From: JAJOKK01 sp965370555
GTDB taxonomy: Bacteria; Bipolaricaulota; Bipolaricaulia; UBA7950; UBA9294
DNA length: 9,598 bases
Direction: 5' to 3'
NCBI GenBank assembly: GCA_965370555.1
Contig: CBDUVB010000056.1
Coordinates: 1-9,598 of the forward strand
This document shows positions 1 to 5,842 of the stretch, piece after piece. Position 1 is the stretch's first letter. Every line of letters starts with the position of its first letter. The notes under the pieces are model-generated. The model worked only from the letters and a program-made list of their open reading frames with translations, was not told the origin of the DNA and searched no databases. Position numbers and translations under genes: made by a program.

Positions 1-8
1 TTTTTCAT

Positions 9-29
9 CCCCGCCCTCCCGGGACGGGG
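9..29. other. GC-rich hairpin at the left edge
   Basis: CCCCG (9-13) pairs with CGGGG (25-29), and the stem continues past one mismatch through two further C-G pairs and a wobble. It lies about 50 bp past the stop codon of the ATPase gene. In that gene's mRNA the hairpin is followed by A residues, not a U tract, so it is not a standard intrinsic terminator. The rest of 1-81 shows no gene. Confidence 0.35.
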
Positions 30-81
30 CATTCAAATGCTGTTTCTCGTAAAGATCAGGCCCCTATTCTCTGGAGGGCGG

Positions 82-1959
82 TCAATCGTTGACGGGGTCG
101 TCAGGTCTAGGCATGCCTCGCCGATCCCTATCTCGAATCCATTCAGCAATCCCTCTGAGAAATTGCCACACATCTCCGGTGGAAGGCTGGACGTAGCTGC
201 TCTCGTCCGGATCTGTACCCAGCAGGGTGAAGGCGCTTTCGAGCCAGTAACTTTTATTCTTGCTTGGCGTTGCCCCGATGTTAGCTAGCCAAGACTCTAG
301 CTGGCCAATGGGGACAACGAAGATTCCGTACGCGGCAAGCTGGGTCAGGAGGTTCTGACACGCCTCTCGCTGCTCACCAGTAAGGATACGGATCCCTTGC
401 GATTCCCAATCTGCGCCCGAGCCCTCCAGACTGCTCAGCACCGATCCTTTCAGCTGGCCGATACTCTGAGCAACTCCGGCAGGAACATTGCATTCACGAA
501 GGAGATCGCGGAGATCCGCTCCTTTTAGAATATCGATATCAACAACAGCTGCTGCGGGAATTCCCATTCCTCGCAGCAGCTTGACGATTCGCCGAATAGT
601 CTGCTTATTGTGCGCGTTCAGGAACAGGGAGTCCGGCACATAGCAACAGTGGCTTCTCTCGAGACGATTGTTGATCTCGTCGTAGAGCGCACGATCCGCA
701 TCAGATTCCGTGACGACCGCGCCACGATAAAAGAGAGCTTCCAACACTCTGGAGGACCTCAGAAGCGGGTCAAGCATCAGCTCCCGGATCCTCTCTGGTG
801 GGAGAAGTTGAGCCGTTGCATCGGGCTTGTCGTAGGTCAGTCGCACAATACTTACGGGCTTCCCCGATTCCATACAGCCCATCAAGAATGATGAGCTATG
901 TGTTGTTGCCAACACATTGCCGCCTCGATTGGCAGCAATCTGGGCCATCTCCCTGCCCAGTTTTCTCACAAGGGTAGGATGCAAGAAGGCCTCAGGCTCG
1001 TCAATCAGAATGATACGGTAGTCGGAGCACACAAGAGCAGCCATTAGGCCAGAAAAAGCCTTCACTCCATCACTGAAGCTCGTGATCTCTTCTGCTTGCT
1101 GGTGGAAGGCGCGCGCTTGTGCATCCAAGCTTTGTTCCTCCGTTATGCTACTGGGAGCTTTCTCTGATAAACGAACCCTGAGCTTGTTGCCATTGGTCGG
1201 ATCCAGAACAAGATATAGACCGAAGGCCTCATGCACTATGTCCCGTAAACGTTTGCGGGCTTTGTCATCGACAAACAACGCTGCAAGGTGATTCAGCGGA
1301 ACGCCTAGAAGGTCCCCCCTCTCCCGTTCATCAGTAAGAGAGAGGCGTGTCGTACCATCTAATGAAAGTGTGAGGCCGACGACGTACCAACTGAAGAACC
1401 AGGCGGGGATTTCCTGCCTCCAGTCCAAGGTACCGGAATCCTGCTTGGCTTTCCATCCGGGAAGATTATCCTTGAATACCTGCCAGTTGACATCCTGGGA
1501 AGTAGTGTGACCCGTTGCGGGCACGAAACGAGCGATTCGTATGTGCCCCTCTGGCAGTGACTCTCCAGCACCAAGTGGGGTTTCCAGCTTCTTGAAGTGT
1601 GCAGATACTTCGTCAATCTCTGGGAGTGCGATCTCTAGAGTTTCGACGATTTTCCGACCTTCCTGGGGCCCCCTCTCGCAGTAGGCCGTAAGCTCACGGA
1701 GCACCAAGCTCTTGCCGGCGTTGTTAGCCCCCACGAATACCGTCATTGTTGTCGGATAAAGATCAAGACCGGACTTGTGACCAGCTGGTCCGAATTTAAG
1801 GCGGATATTCCTAATCATGATAACCATTCTACGGATACGCAGCATATTGTCCAGCAGCCTGGTGATGCATGAAAAGGGCGCTAGGGGCAGATCTACACTT
1901 TTGGTGTTTCTTCGCCGGGGACTGATAATCGCAGACTTACCACACCCTCTTGCTGTCAC
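82..1959 (-). CDS. OLD-like ATP-dependent nuclease (AAA/ABC-type ATPase + TOPRIM)
   Basis: The protein has 625 codons. Numbered from the upstream GTG start, it shows a Walker A motif GANNAGKS (77-84), a signature-like stretch FSDGVKAFSGL (295-305), Walker B with IILIDEPEAFLHP (316-328) and an H-switch ATTHSSSF (351-358). A TOPRIM-like half follows: the acidic motif VVTESDADRALYDEI (415-429) and AAAVVDIDIL (468-477) with a DxD. This order matches OLD-family nucleases, in which ATP use is coupled to metal-dependent DNA cleavage; several members act against phage. The conserved fold starts only at Met45/Met48 (MVIMIRNIRL). The GTG at 1959 is the only start with a clear Shine-Dalgarno sequence (AAGGGAG, 8 nt upstream), so I list it, but the first 44-47 residues look non-conserved and the true start may be 1827 or 1818. 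No helicase partner is visible; downstream DNA lies beyond the left edge. The family call is fairly sure, the defence role is inferred. Confidence 0.75.
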   Translation of the reverse strand: MTARGCGKSAIISPRRRNTKSVDLPLAPFSCITRLLDNMLRIRRMVIMIRNIRLKFGPAGHKSGLDLYPTTMTVFVGANNAGKSLVLRELTAYCERGPQEGRKIVETLEIALPEIDEVSAHFKKLETPLGAGESLPEGHIRIARFVPATGHTTSQDVNWQVFKDNLPGWKAKQDSGTLDWRQEIPAWFFSWYVVGLTLSLDGTTRLSLTDERERGDLLGVPLNHLAALFVDDKARKRLRDIVHEAFGLYLVLDPTNGNKLRVRLSEKAPSSITEEQSLDAQARAFHQQAEEITSFSDGVKAFSGLMAALVCSDYRIILIDEPEAFLHPTLVRKLGREMAQIAANRGGNVLATTHSSSFLMGCMESGKPVSIVRLTYDKPDATAQLLPPERIRELMLDPLLRSSRVLEALFYRGAVVTESDADRALYDEINNRLERSHCCYVPDSLFLNAHNKQTIRRIVKLLRGMGIPAAAVVDIDILKGADLRDLLRECNVPAGVAQSIGQLKGSVLSSLEGSGADWESQGIRILTGEQREACQNLLTQLAAYGIFVVPIGQLESWLANIGATPSKNKSYWLESAFTLLGTDPDESSYVQPSTGDVWQFLRGIAEWIRDRDRRGMPRPDDPVND

Positions 1960-2027
1960 CTACCTCTCTCCCTTGGAATTGCTTCAGGCGCAACGCTGAG
2001 TTCTATCCAGTTTGGAGGGTGGTGCCG

Positions 2028-2042
2028 CGAGTTTAAAACTCG
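2028..2042. other. 15-bp AT-centred palindrome upstream of the ATPase gene
   Basis: CGAGTTT and AAACTCG form a perfect 7-bp inverted repeat around one central A. It is about 70 bp upstream of the GTG start of the OLD-like gene, where an operator could lie, but such a short palindrome can arise by chance and I recognise no regulator site. Nothing else in 1960-2090 is identifiable. Confidence 0.2.
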
Positions 2043-2093
2043 TCCCGTAAGGTGTACTTCTCCTTCACAGTGGTCGAACAAACACCAAGGATG

Positions 2094-2136
2094 CTAAGAA
2101 TGAATAGGAACTCCGGGGTCAGACCTTCATTCTTAG
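2094..2136. repeat. 43-bp inverted-repeat element with GGGGTCAGACC core
   Basis: CTAAGAATGAA (2094-2104) and its exact reverse complement TTCATTCTTAG (2126-2136) bound a 21-bp interior containing GGGGTCAGACC (2115-2125). From memory, the motif GGGGTCAGACC or GGGGTCAGGTC next to TTCATT/TTGAAT is a frequent terminal signature near REP-associated or IS200/IS605-like Y1 transposases. No transposase is present here, so this would be a stand-alone end or a miniature element. The inverted repeat is seen directly; the link to Y1 elements is from general knowledge and not tested. Confidence 0.55.
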
Positions 2137-2145
2137 GGTTTCTCC

Positions 2146-2182
2146 GTTGCACCCGCTCCGAAGAGCGGGTGAGGATTGAAAC
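2146..2182 (+). CRISPR. Solitary CRISPR-type repeat (single unit)
   Basis: This 37-nt unit begins GTTGCACCCGCTC and ends GAGGATTGAAAC. It holds a perfect 9-bp stem (CACCCGCTC 2150-2158 with GAGCGGGTG 2163-2171) around the loop CGAA. Length, GTTGC start, central palindrome and ATTGAAAC end are all typical of type I/III CRISPR repeats. There is only one copy: no second repeat is found 30-50 nt away on either side, and no cas gene is in the window. It is therefore an orphan or relict unit, or a look-alike hairpin. In the mRNA of the gene to its right no U tract follows it, so it is not an ordinary terminator. Confidence 0.5.
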
Positions 2183-2232
2183 GAGGGCACGACGAGAGGG
2201 CAAAGGAAGAGGAGATTATGTTCGCAGCCCGC

Positions 2233-2838
2233 TTATGAGAGAACTCGATGATTGAGCAGGCGTACGATTCGCTCTTTGACCACCGCTACATCGGCTGGGA
2301 GTCCGAGCGGTGGGTTGGCATGACGAGGGGTGACACCTGCAAGCGTTCCCTCATGATAGCCGACCTTCATCTCGGTGAACTTCAATCCGTGGGCGGTCGA
2401 TATGACGACGACGCTCTCGCTCTTCTTAATCTCACCGCAGGAGACGAGCTTTGTGAGTACGGCAAGGGCGACGCCGGTCTGGGGACAGGCGTAGAGTCCG
2501 GCGCGATCGGCGCGTGCGGCGGCATCGGCCAGTTCGTCCTCACTTGCCTGTTCGACGATCCCTTCGAAGGCCTTGAGGACCTTCACCGCCCGCTCGTAGC
2601 TCACCGGGGCACCGATCCGGATCGCTGAGACCAGGATCCTCTTCGCCGGGATCTCCTGATACTCCTTGAACCCGGCATCCGCAGCTGCTAAAGAGAGCCA
2701 CTGCGCCGCCTTGATCTCCTCGAACTTGGTTTCAGGGTTCTGATGAATCTTCTCCGCGAGGTCGATAAGCTGTGGCCTCAATCCATCGATTGCCTTCCGA
2801 ACGGCTGTCTTCTTCGCTTCGATCGCTTGTTCGTTCAT
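2233..2838 (-). CDS. Chimeric ORF: M20 peptidase N-terminus fused to threonine synthase C-terminus
   Basis: This open frame has 201 codons. Residues 1-58 match the intact M20 peptidase at 3636-4817 except at positions 5, 42 and 50. From residue 59 on, the sequence is the end of a plant-type threonine synthase: SAIRIGAPVS (71-80), a GIVEQ segment, CPQTGVAL (118-125), VVISTAHGLKF (144-154) and ANPP near 174-177. The threonine synthase part lacks the N-terminal domain with the PLP-binding lysine, and the M20 part lacks all metal ligands, so neither original activity is expected. The start region (AAGGGG, then ATG) is copied from the peptidase gene, so translation is possible. ATG 2838 is preferred over GTG 2841 because of Shine-Dalgarno spacing and because ATG is conserved at this position in both copies. 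It could be a pseudogene, a new gene, or an assembly join. Confidence 0.7.
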   Translation of the reverse strand: MNEQAIEAKKTAVRKAIDGLRPQLIDLAEKIHQNPETKFEEIKAAQWLSLAAADAGFKEYQEIPAKRILVSAIRIGAPVSYERAVKVLKAFEGIVEQASEDELADAAARADRAGLYACPQTGVALAVLTKLVSCGEIKKSESVVVISTAHGLKFTEMKVGYHEGTLAGVTPRHANPPLGLPADVAVVKERIVRLLNHRVLS

Positions 2839-2872
2839 CACTTACCCCTTTTTAAGTCGTTTTTACCCAACA
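2664..2872. repeat. Direct duplicate of the M20 gene start (copy A)
   Basis: This stretch matches 4643-4852 in the same orientation. Within 2664-2840 I count 8 differences in 177 positions. Similarity continues more weakly through the Shine-Dalgarno region to about 2872, and there it stops exactly at the place corresponding to the oppF stop codon. The left boundary at 2664 coincides with the switch to threonine synthase sequence. Confidence 0.85.
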
Positions 2873-3142
2873 CTACAGCTTGTTTCTAGTAAATTCTCTT
2901 TGTTACTGAGCTTCAACTTCAAACCCTAGTTTTAATCATTTCACCATAGAGCCGCAAGTCAAGACCACGAACTATAAACTGCAAATCATTCACCATATAG
3001 ACTTGAATGAATCCTATAAAACCTACGAACTCAAATAGCCCGAACCCTCTGCGTTCTCAGCGAGCCTGCCTGTGCGTTGCACGCAGACAGGCTCTGCGGT
3101 GAAGTTTTCTGCTTCATAAAAGGAGGGAGGTTGTAACAGCCT
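2873..3142. other. AT-rich insertion without genes
   Basis: About 270 bp separate two blocks (M20 start and oppF tail) that are almost adjacent in the intact operon, so this looks inserted. The left 190 bp is AT-rich and holds an imperfect direct repeat: AATCATTTCACCATAG at 2934-2949 and AATCATTCACCATATAG at 2984-3000. The right part holds a hairpin repeat at 3062-3094. I see no terminal inverted repeats, no target duplication and no convincing -35/-10 pair, and no coding frame of note. Confidence 0.5.
3046..3104. repeat. Nested hairpin repeat
   Basis: AGCCTGCCTG (from 3063) pairs with CAGACAGGCT (to 3093) through one mismatch; with the outer G-C pair and inner pairs the stem covers 3062-3094. 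The hairpin is flanked by CTCTGCGTTCTCAGCG on the left and CTCTGCGGTGAA on the right. Such CTCTGCG...CTCTGCGGTGAA flanks resemble intergenic repeats seen in several bacterial genomes, with a second hairpin placed inside. The structure is visible; its dispersed nature cannot be tested from one window. Confidence 0.45.
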
Positions 3143-3144
3143 CA

Positions 3145-3273
3145 TCAGTCGGAGTAGAGGTGGCAGGCAACGTAAGTCCCATTAGCTAGCGTCATAGCTT
3201 GGGGGGGCTTTTCGCGACACACCTCACCGATCATCTCTGGGCACCGTGGATGAAATCGGCAGCCCGGGGGGCC
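3145..3273 (-). pseudogene. Remnant of an oppF-type ATPase 3' end
   Basis: Read on the minus strand, this gives the last ~43 residues of an OppF-like protein, with GCRFHPRCPEMIGEVC and ending ACHLYSD before a TGA. It aligns to the end of the intact oppF at 4853-5842 (GCRFHPRCPEIIGEVC, ACHFYTD). All four cysteines of the C-terminal motif are kept, but the entire nucleotide-binding domain is missing, and an in-frame stop lies a few codons upstream. DNA identity is patchy: 3218-3266 differs from 4926-4974 at only one of 49 positions, while the ~57 bp before it is only about 60% identical. It therefore derives from a diverged paralogue or was partly converted. Confidence 0.85.
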
Positions 3274-3407
3274 AGGGTCTGGTCTTGCAATCCAACACTA
3301 GAGTTCAGCAGGAACGAGGAACTCCTTCTAAGGCTTGTTAAATTCGTGCCTCAGGTGACCATCAGGCTCCAATATCACGTAGCTATTAAGCCTTGAGTAG
3401 TTGCCCT

Positions 3408-3635
3408 TTAGGGCCGGCCGAGTGTCTCGAGGATCCGTTCGTCAAGGCTGAAGGAAAGGCTTCTGCGGGTGCGCAGGCGACGGTGATATGTGATCGCAAA
3501 CCGGTGCGCCTCAGCGCGAAGATGACGCAGCAGCAACGGGAACTCACGGGGAGGGGGGCTCAAGCGGATCTTCTCCTTCTCTTTCGCGATAGAGCTCGAG
3601 AGGAGGGAACAGTTCTGGCAAGAGGCTCCCCAGGG
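3408..3635 (-). pseudogene. uvrC: UvrC fragment
   Basis: The minus-strand frame reads IAKEKEKIRL, then LRHLRAEAHRFAITYHRRLR and RRSLSFSLDE, ending ERILETLGRP before TAA at 3408-3410. The core EAHRFAITYHR followed by a basic stretch and SLDE is diagnostic of the UvrC region just before its C-terminal helix-hairpin-helix domain (normally LDEIPGIGPKR). UvrC is the excinuclease subunit of about 600 residues that makes the dual incisions; here only about 60-70 residues survive, and both the nuclease domains and the helix-hairpin-helix domain are missing. The fragment begins directly after the TAG of the M20 gene and is in the same frame. From 3274 to 3407 I recognise no gene, though the minus strand holds a short open stretch with YVILEPDGHLRHEFNKP. 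Confidence 0.75.
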
Positions 3636-4817
3636 CTACTCTTCTACGAACTCGGCCCTGATCGCAGCGAGCAGGGAGGGACGGAAGAGGATATCGATCG
3701 CTGTCATCGCCATCGCCTTAGCCGCGGTGAGCATCGCCTCCTTCCCTTTCTCGGAGTTGGCAGCCTCAGCGAACTCGGTGGAGTGCCCAACAAGATCGGC
3801 CGGGCCGATGCTCAGGTAAGGGTGGATCGCTGGCACCACATGGCTGACATTCCCCATGTCGGTGGAGCCGATCCTCTCTTTGGGATCGACATCATCAAAC
3901 TCCCAACCCAGTCTCTCGATGTTCTCCTTGAACGTTCGAGCCATACTCATGTTCGTCTTAAGGCTCTTGTAAGCCCCTTGCATCTCCAGCTTGACCTTGG
4001 CCCCGGTCGCCTTCGCTGCCCCATAGGCGCAATCTTTGACCCTTTCCAGTAGCTTGTCGCAGTCGTCATCGTCCATCGCGCGCACATAGAAGAGCGATGC
4101 CGAATGATCGGGCACTACGTTGGGGGCCACTCCCCCATCGGTGATGATCCCGTGTACGCGGGCGCTGCTCACCATATGCTGGCGCAACGCGTTGATCGCG
4201 TTGAAGGTCTGGATCGTGGCGTCCAGAGCGTTTATTCCCTTCTCCGGTGAGCCGGCAGCGTGGGAAGATTTGCCGAAGAACTCGATCGAGAGCTTGCGAC
4301 GGGCCAGGGCGTGCTTCCACAGCACCGTCCTACCTGAGGGATGGAACATCATAGCTGCATCCACTCCGTCGAATACGCCGGCCTCAGCGAGGATCACCTT
4401 CCCACCGCCACCCTCTTCACCCGGTGTGCCGATGAGTTCGATCGCACCAGGGAATTCTTCTATCCCCTTGGCCAGTCCTAGCGCCGCTCCCAAGCTGGCG
4501 GTGCCGATCAGATTGTGTCCACAGGCATGCCCTATCTTGGGAAGAGCATCGTACTCCGCGAGGAAGGCCACGACAGGACCGTCTTCTGGGCCAGCATGAA
4601 CGGCTCTGAAGGCCGTCTCTAAGCCTCCAACAGGTTTTTCCACCTTGAACCCGGCATCCGCGGCTGCTGAAGAGAGCCACTGCGCGGCCTTGACCTCCTC
4701 AAACTTGGTTTCAGGGTTCTGATGGATCTTCTCCGCGAGGTCGATAAGCTGTGGCCTCAATCCATCGATCGCCTTCCGAACGGCTGTCTTCTTCGCTTCG
4801 ATCGTTTGTTCGTTCAT
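3636..4817 (-). CDS. M20-family amidohydrolase/dipeptidase (ACY1L2/AbgB-like)
   Basis: The protein is 393 residues long, normal for the family. Motifs in order: AEYDALP (87-93), GHACGHN (96-102) with a metal-binding histidine, EEGGGGK (134-140) with the catalytic and metal-binding glutamates, an HP pair near 159, the dimerisation-domain stretch GKSSHAAGSPEKGINALDA (182-200), NVVPD (233-237), STDMGNVSHVVP (318-329), and GHSTEF (344-349) with the last metal ligand. The set matches the ACY1L2/PM20D2/aminobenzoyl-glutamate hydrolase branch of metal-dependent peptidases and amidohydrolases. There is no signal peptide, so it acts in the cytoplasm. It follows oppF by about 32 bp, which suggests cleavage of imported dipeptides or N-acyl amino acids. 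ATG 4817 is favoured over ATG 4820 by its spacing from AAGGGG. The exact substrate is unknown. Confidence 0.88.
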   Translation of the reverse strand: MNEQTIEAKKTAVRKAIDGLRPQLIDLAEKIHQNPETKFEEVKAAQWLSSAAADAGFKVEKPVGGLETAFRAVHAGPEDGPVVAFLAEYDALPKIGHACGHNLIGTASLGAALGLAKGIEEFPGAIELIGTPGEEGGGGKVILAEAGVFDGVDAAMMFHPSGRTVLWKHALARRKLSIEFFGKSSHAAGSPEKGINALDATIQTFNAINALRQHMVSSARVHGIITDGGVAPNVVPDHSASLFYVRAMDDDDCDKLLERVKDCAYGAAKATGAKVKLEMQGAYKSLKTNMSMARTFKENIERLGWEFDDVDPKERIGSTDMGNVSHVVPAIHPYLSIGPADLVGHSTEFAEAANSEKGKEAMLTAAKAMAMTAIDILFRPSLLAAIRAEFVEE

Positions 4818-4852
4818 CATTTACCCCTTTTCAAACTGCTTTTTATCCATCA
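4643..4852. repeat. Direct duplicate of the M20 gene start (copy B, in the intact gene)
   Basis: This is the partner of 2664-2872. It covers the first 58 codons of the intact peptidase, its ribosome binding site and the spacer up to the oppF stop codon. Confidence 0.85.
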
Positions 4853-5842
4853 TCAGTCGGTATAGAAGTGGCAGGCGACACGAGTTCCGTCAGGTAATGT
4901 AATGCTTTGAGGTTCCTTATTACGGCACACCTCACCGATTATCTCTGGGCACCGTGGATGAAATCGGCAGCCCGCAGGAGGATTTATCGGGCTCGGCACT
5001 TCTCCGTGCAGGACCTTCCGCTTCTCGGCTTTGGGGTCTGGCTTGGGAATTGCGGCCAGTAGCGCACGCGTGTAAGGGTGTTTGGGATCCGAGAAGAGTG
5101 TATCCGCATCTGCTATCTCCACGATCTTGCCCAGGTACATCACGGCCACCTGATCGCTGACGTGCTTGACTACGCTTAGATCATGAGCGATGAAGAGGTA
5201 GGTGAGGTGTAGTTCATCCTGTAGATCCATCAACAAGTTCAGGATCTGGGCCTGTATGCTGACATCTAGGGCCGTCACCGGCTCATCACAGATGATGAAT
5301 TCTGGTTCTACAACGAGGGCGCGGGCGATGCCGACCCTCTGGCGCTGGCCGCCGGACATCTCGTGGGGATAGCGGTTCAAGAAACGGCGCGATAGGCCGG
5401 TGAGATCCATGACCTTGACTAATCTTGCCTCCAGTTCCTTCCTGGGGGCCAATTTGTGGATGAGCAGCGGTTCGCTGACGATCTGGCCGGCCGTCTTTCG
5501 TCTGTTGAGGGAGGAACTCGGATCCTGAAATATCATCTGGATCCGCCGCCTCATCCTCTTCAGCTGCCCGCCTTTGATCTTTGCGAGGTCGTCATCCGCG
5601 TACCTGACTTCTCCGGCGGTCGGTTCAATCAGGCGAGCGATCACCTTCCCTGTGGTGGTCTTTCCCGAGCCAGATTCGCCGACAAGGCCGAGTGTAGAAC
5701 CCTTGTAGATGGTGAAGTCGATCCCGTCTACCGCTTTGATCCGCCGGCGGTCGAACATCTGTGCGAACCAATCACCTCCAGCAGGGAAGTACTTCGCCAA
5801 TCCCCTCACTTCTAACAACGTGTCGTTATTCATCGCGCTCAT
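4853..5842 (-). CDS. oppF: Oligopeptide/dipeptide ABC transporter ATPase (OppF-like)
   Basis: The 329-residue peripheral ATPase powers peptide import together with its OppD-like partner. Visible motifs: Walker A GESGSGKT (55-62), Q-loop FQDP (105-108), signature SGGQRQR (163-169), Walker B FIICDEP (182-188), D-loop ALDV (191-194) and switch H220. The C-terminal oligopeptide-binding domain has HPYTRALLAAIP (255-266), then GCRFHPRCPE with C292, C298, C306 and C324. Such four-cysteine tails occur in Opp/Dpp ATPases and can bind an iron-sulfur cluster in at least one characterised system. The ATG at 5842 overlaps the end of oppD by 17 nt and has AAGG just upstream; ATG 5833 is a weaker alternative. 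A diverged copy of its 3' end lies at 3145-3273. The OppF versus DppF distinction is not certain. Confidence 0.9.
   Translation of the reverse strand: MSAMNNDTLLEVRGLAKYFPAGGDWFAQMFDRRRIKAVDGIDFTIYKGSTLGLVGESGSGKTTTGKVIARLIEPTAGEVRYADDDLAKIKGGQLKRMRRRIQMIFQDPSSSLNRRKTAGQIVSEPLLIHKLAPRKELEARLVKVMDLTGLSRRFLNRYPHEMSGGQRQRVGIARALVVEPEFIICDEPVTALDVSIQAQILNLLMDLQDELHLTYLFIAHDLSVVKHVSDQVAVMYLGKIVEIADADTLFSDPKHPYTRALLAAIPKPDPKAEKRKVLHGEVPSPINPPAGCRFHPRCPEIIGEVCRNKEPQSITLPDGTRVACHFYTD

Noticed and set aside
1..40. Possible second CRISPR-type repeat or terminator at the left edge
   Set aside because: The hairpin with TTTTTCATCCCC beside it looks a little like an inverted CRISPR repeat end, but it is cut near the window edge, has no partner copy, and its tail is A-rich in the direction of the upstream gene.
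2146..2182. Reading the hairpin as an intrinsic terminator of the chimeric gene
   Set aside because: In that gene's mRNA the stem is followed by GCAACGGAG, with no run of U.
2052..2255. A 67-codon plus-strand open frame over the repeats
   Set aside because: It runs through the inverted repeat and the CRISPR-like unit, lacks a convincing ribosome binding site, and its composition follows the repeats.
2900..3000. Minus-strand promoter for the chimeric gene
   Set aside because: A TTGACT-like -35 is present around 2955-2965, but at 16-18 bp spacing no -10 box matches more than about half of TATAAT.
3274..3407. Short minus-strand open stretch with YVILEPDGHLRHEFNKP
   Set aside because: It may be another gene tail, but I cannot assign it to a family and it has no start or ribosome binding site, so I do not list it as a gene.
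3393..4052. A 219-codon open frame on the plus strand
   Set aside because: It lies antisense to the M20 gene and the UvrC fragment, both of which have clear family motifs on the minus strand. Its own translation resembles nothing I know.
4120..4599. A 159-codon plus-strand open frame
   Set aside because: It is entirely antisense to the conserved M20 coding region and has no recognisable motif.
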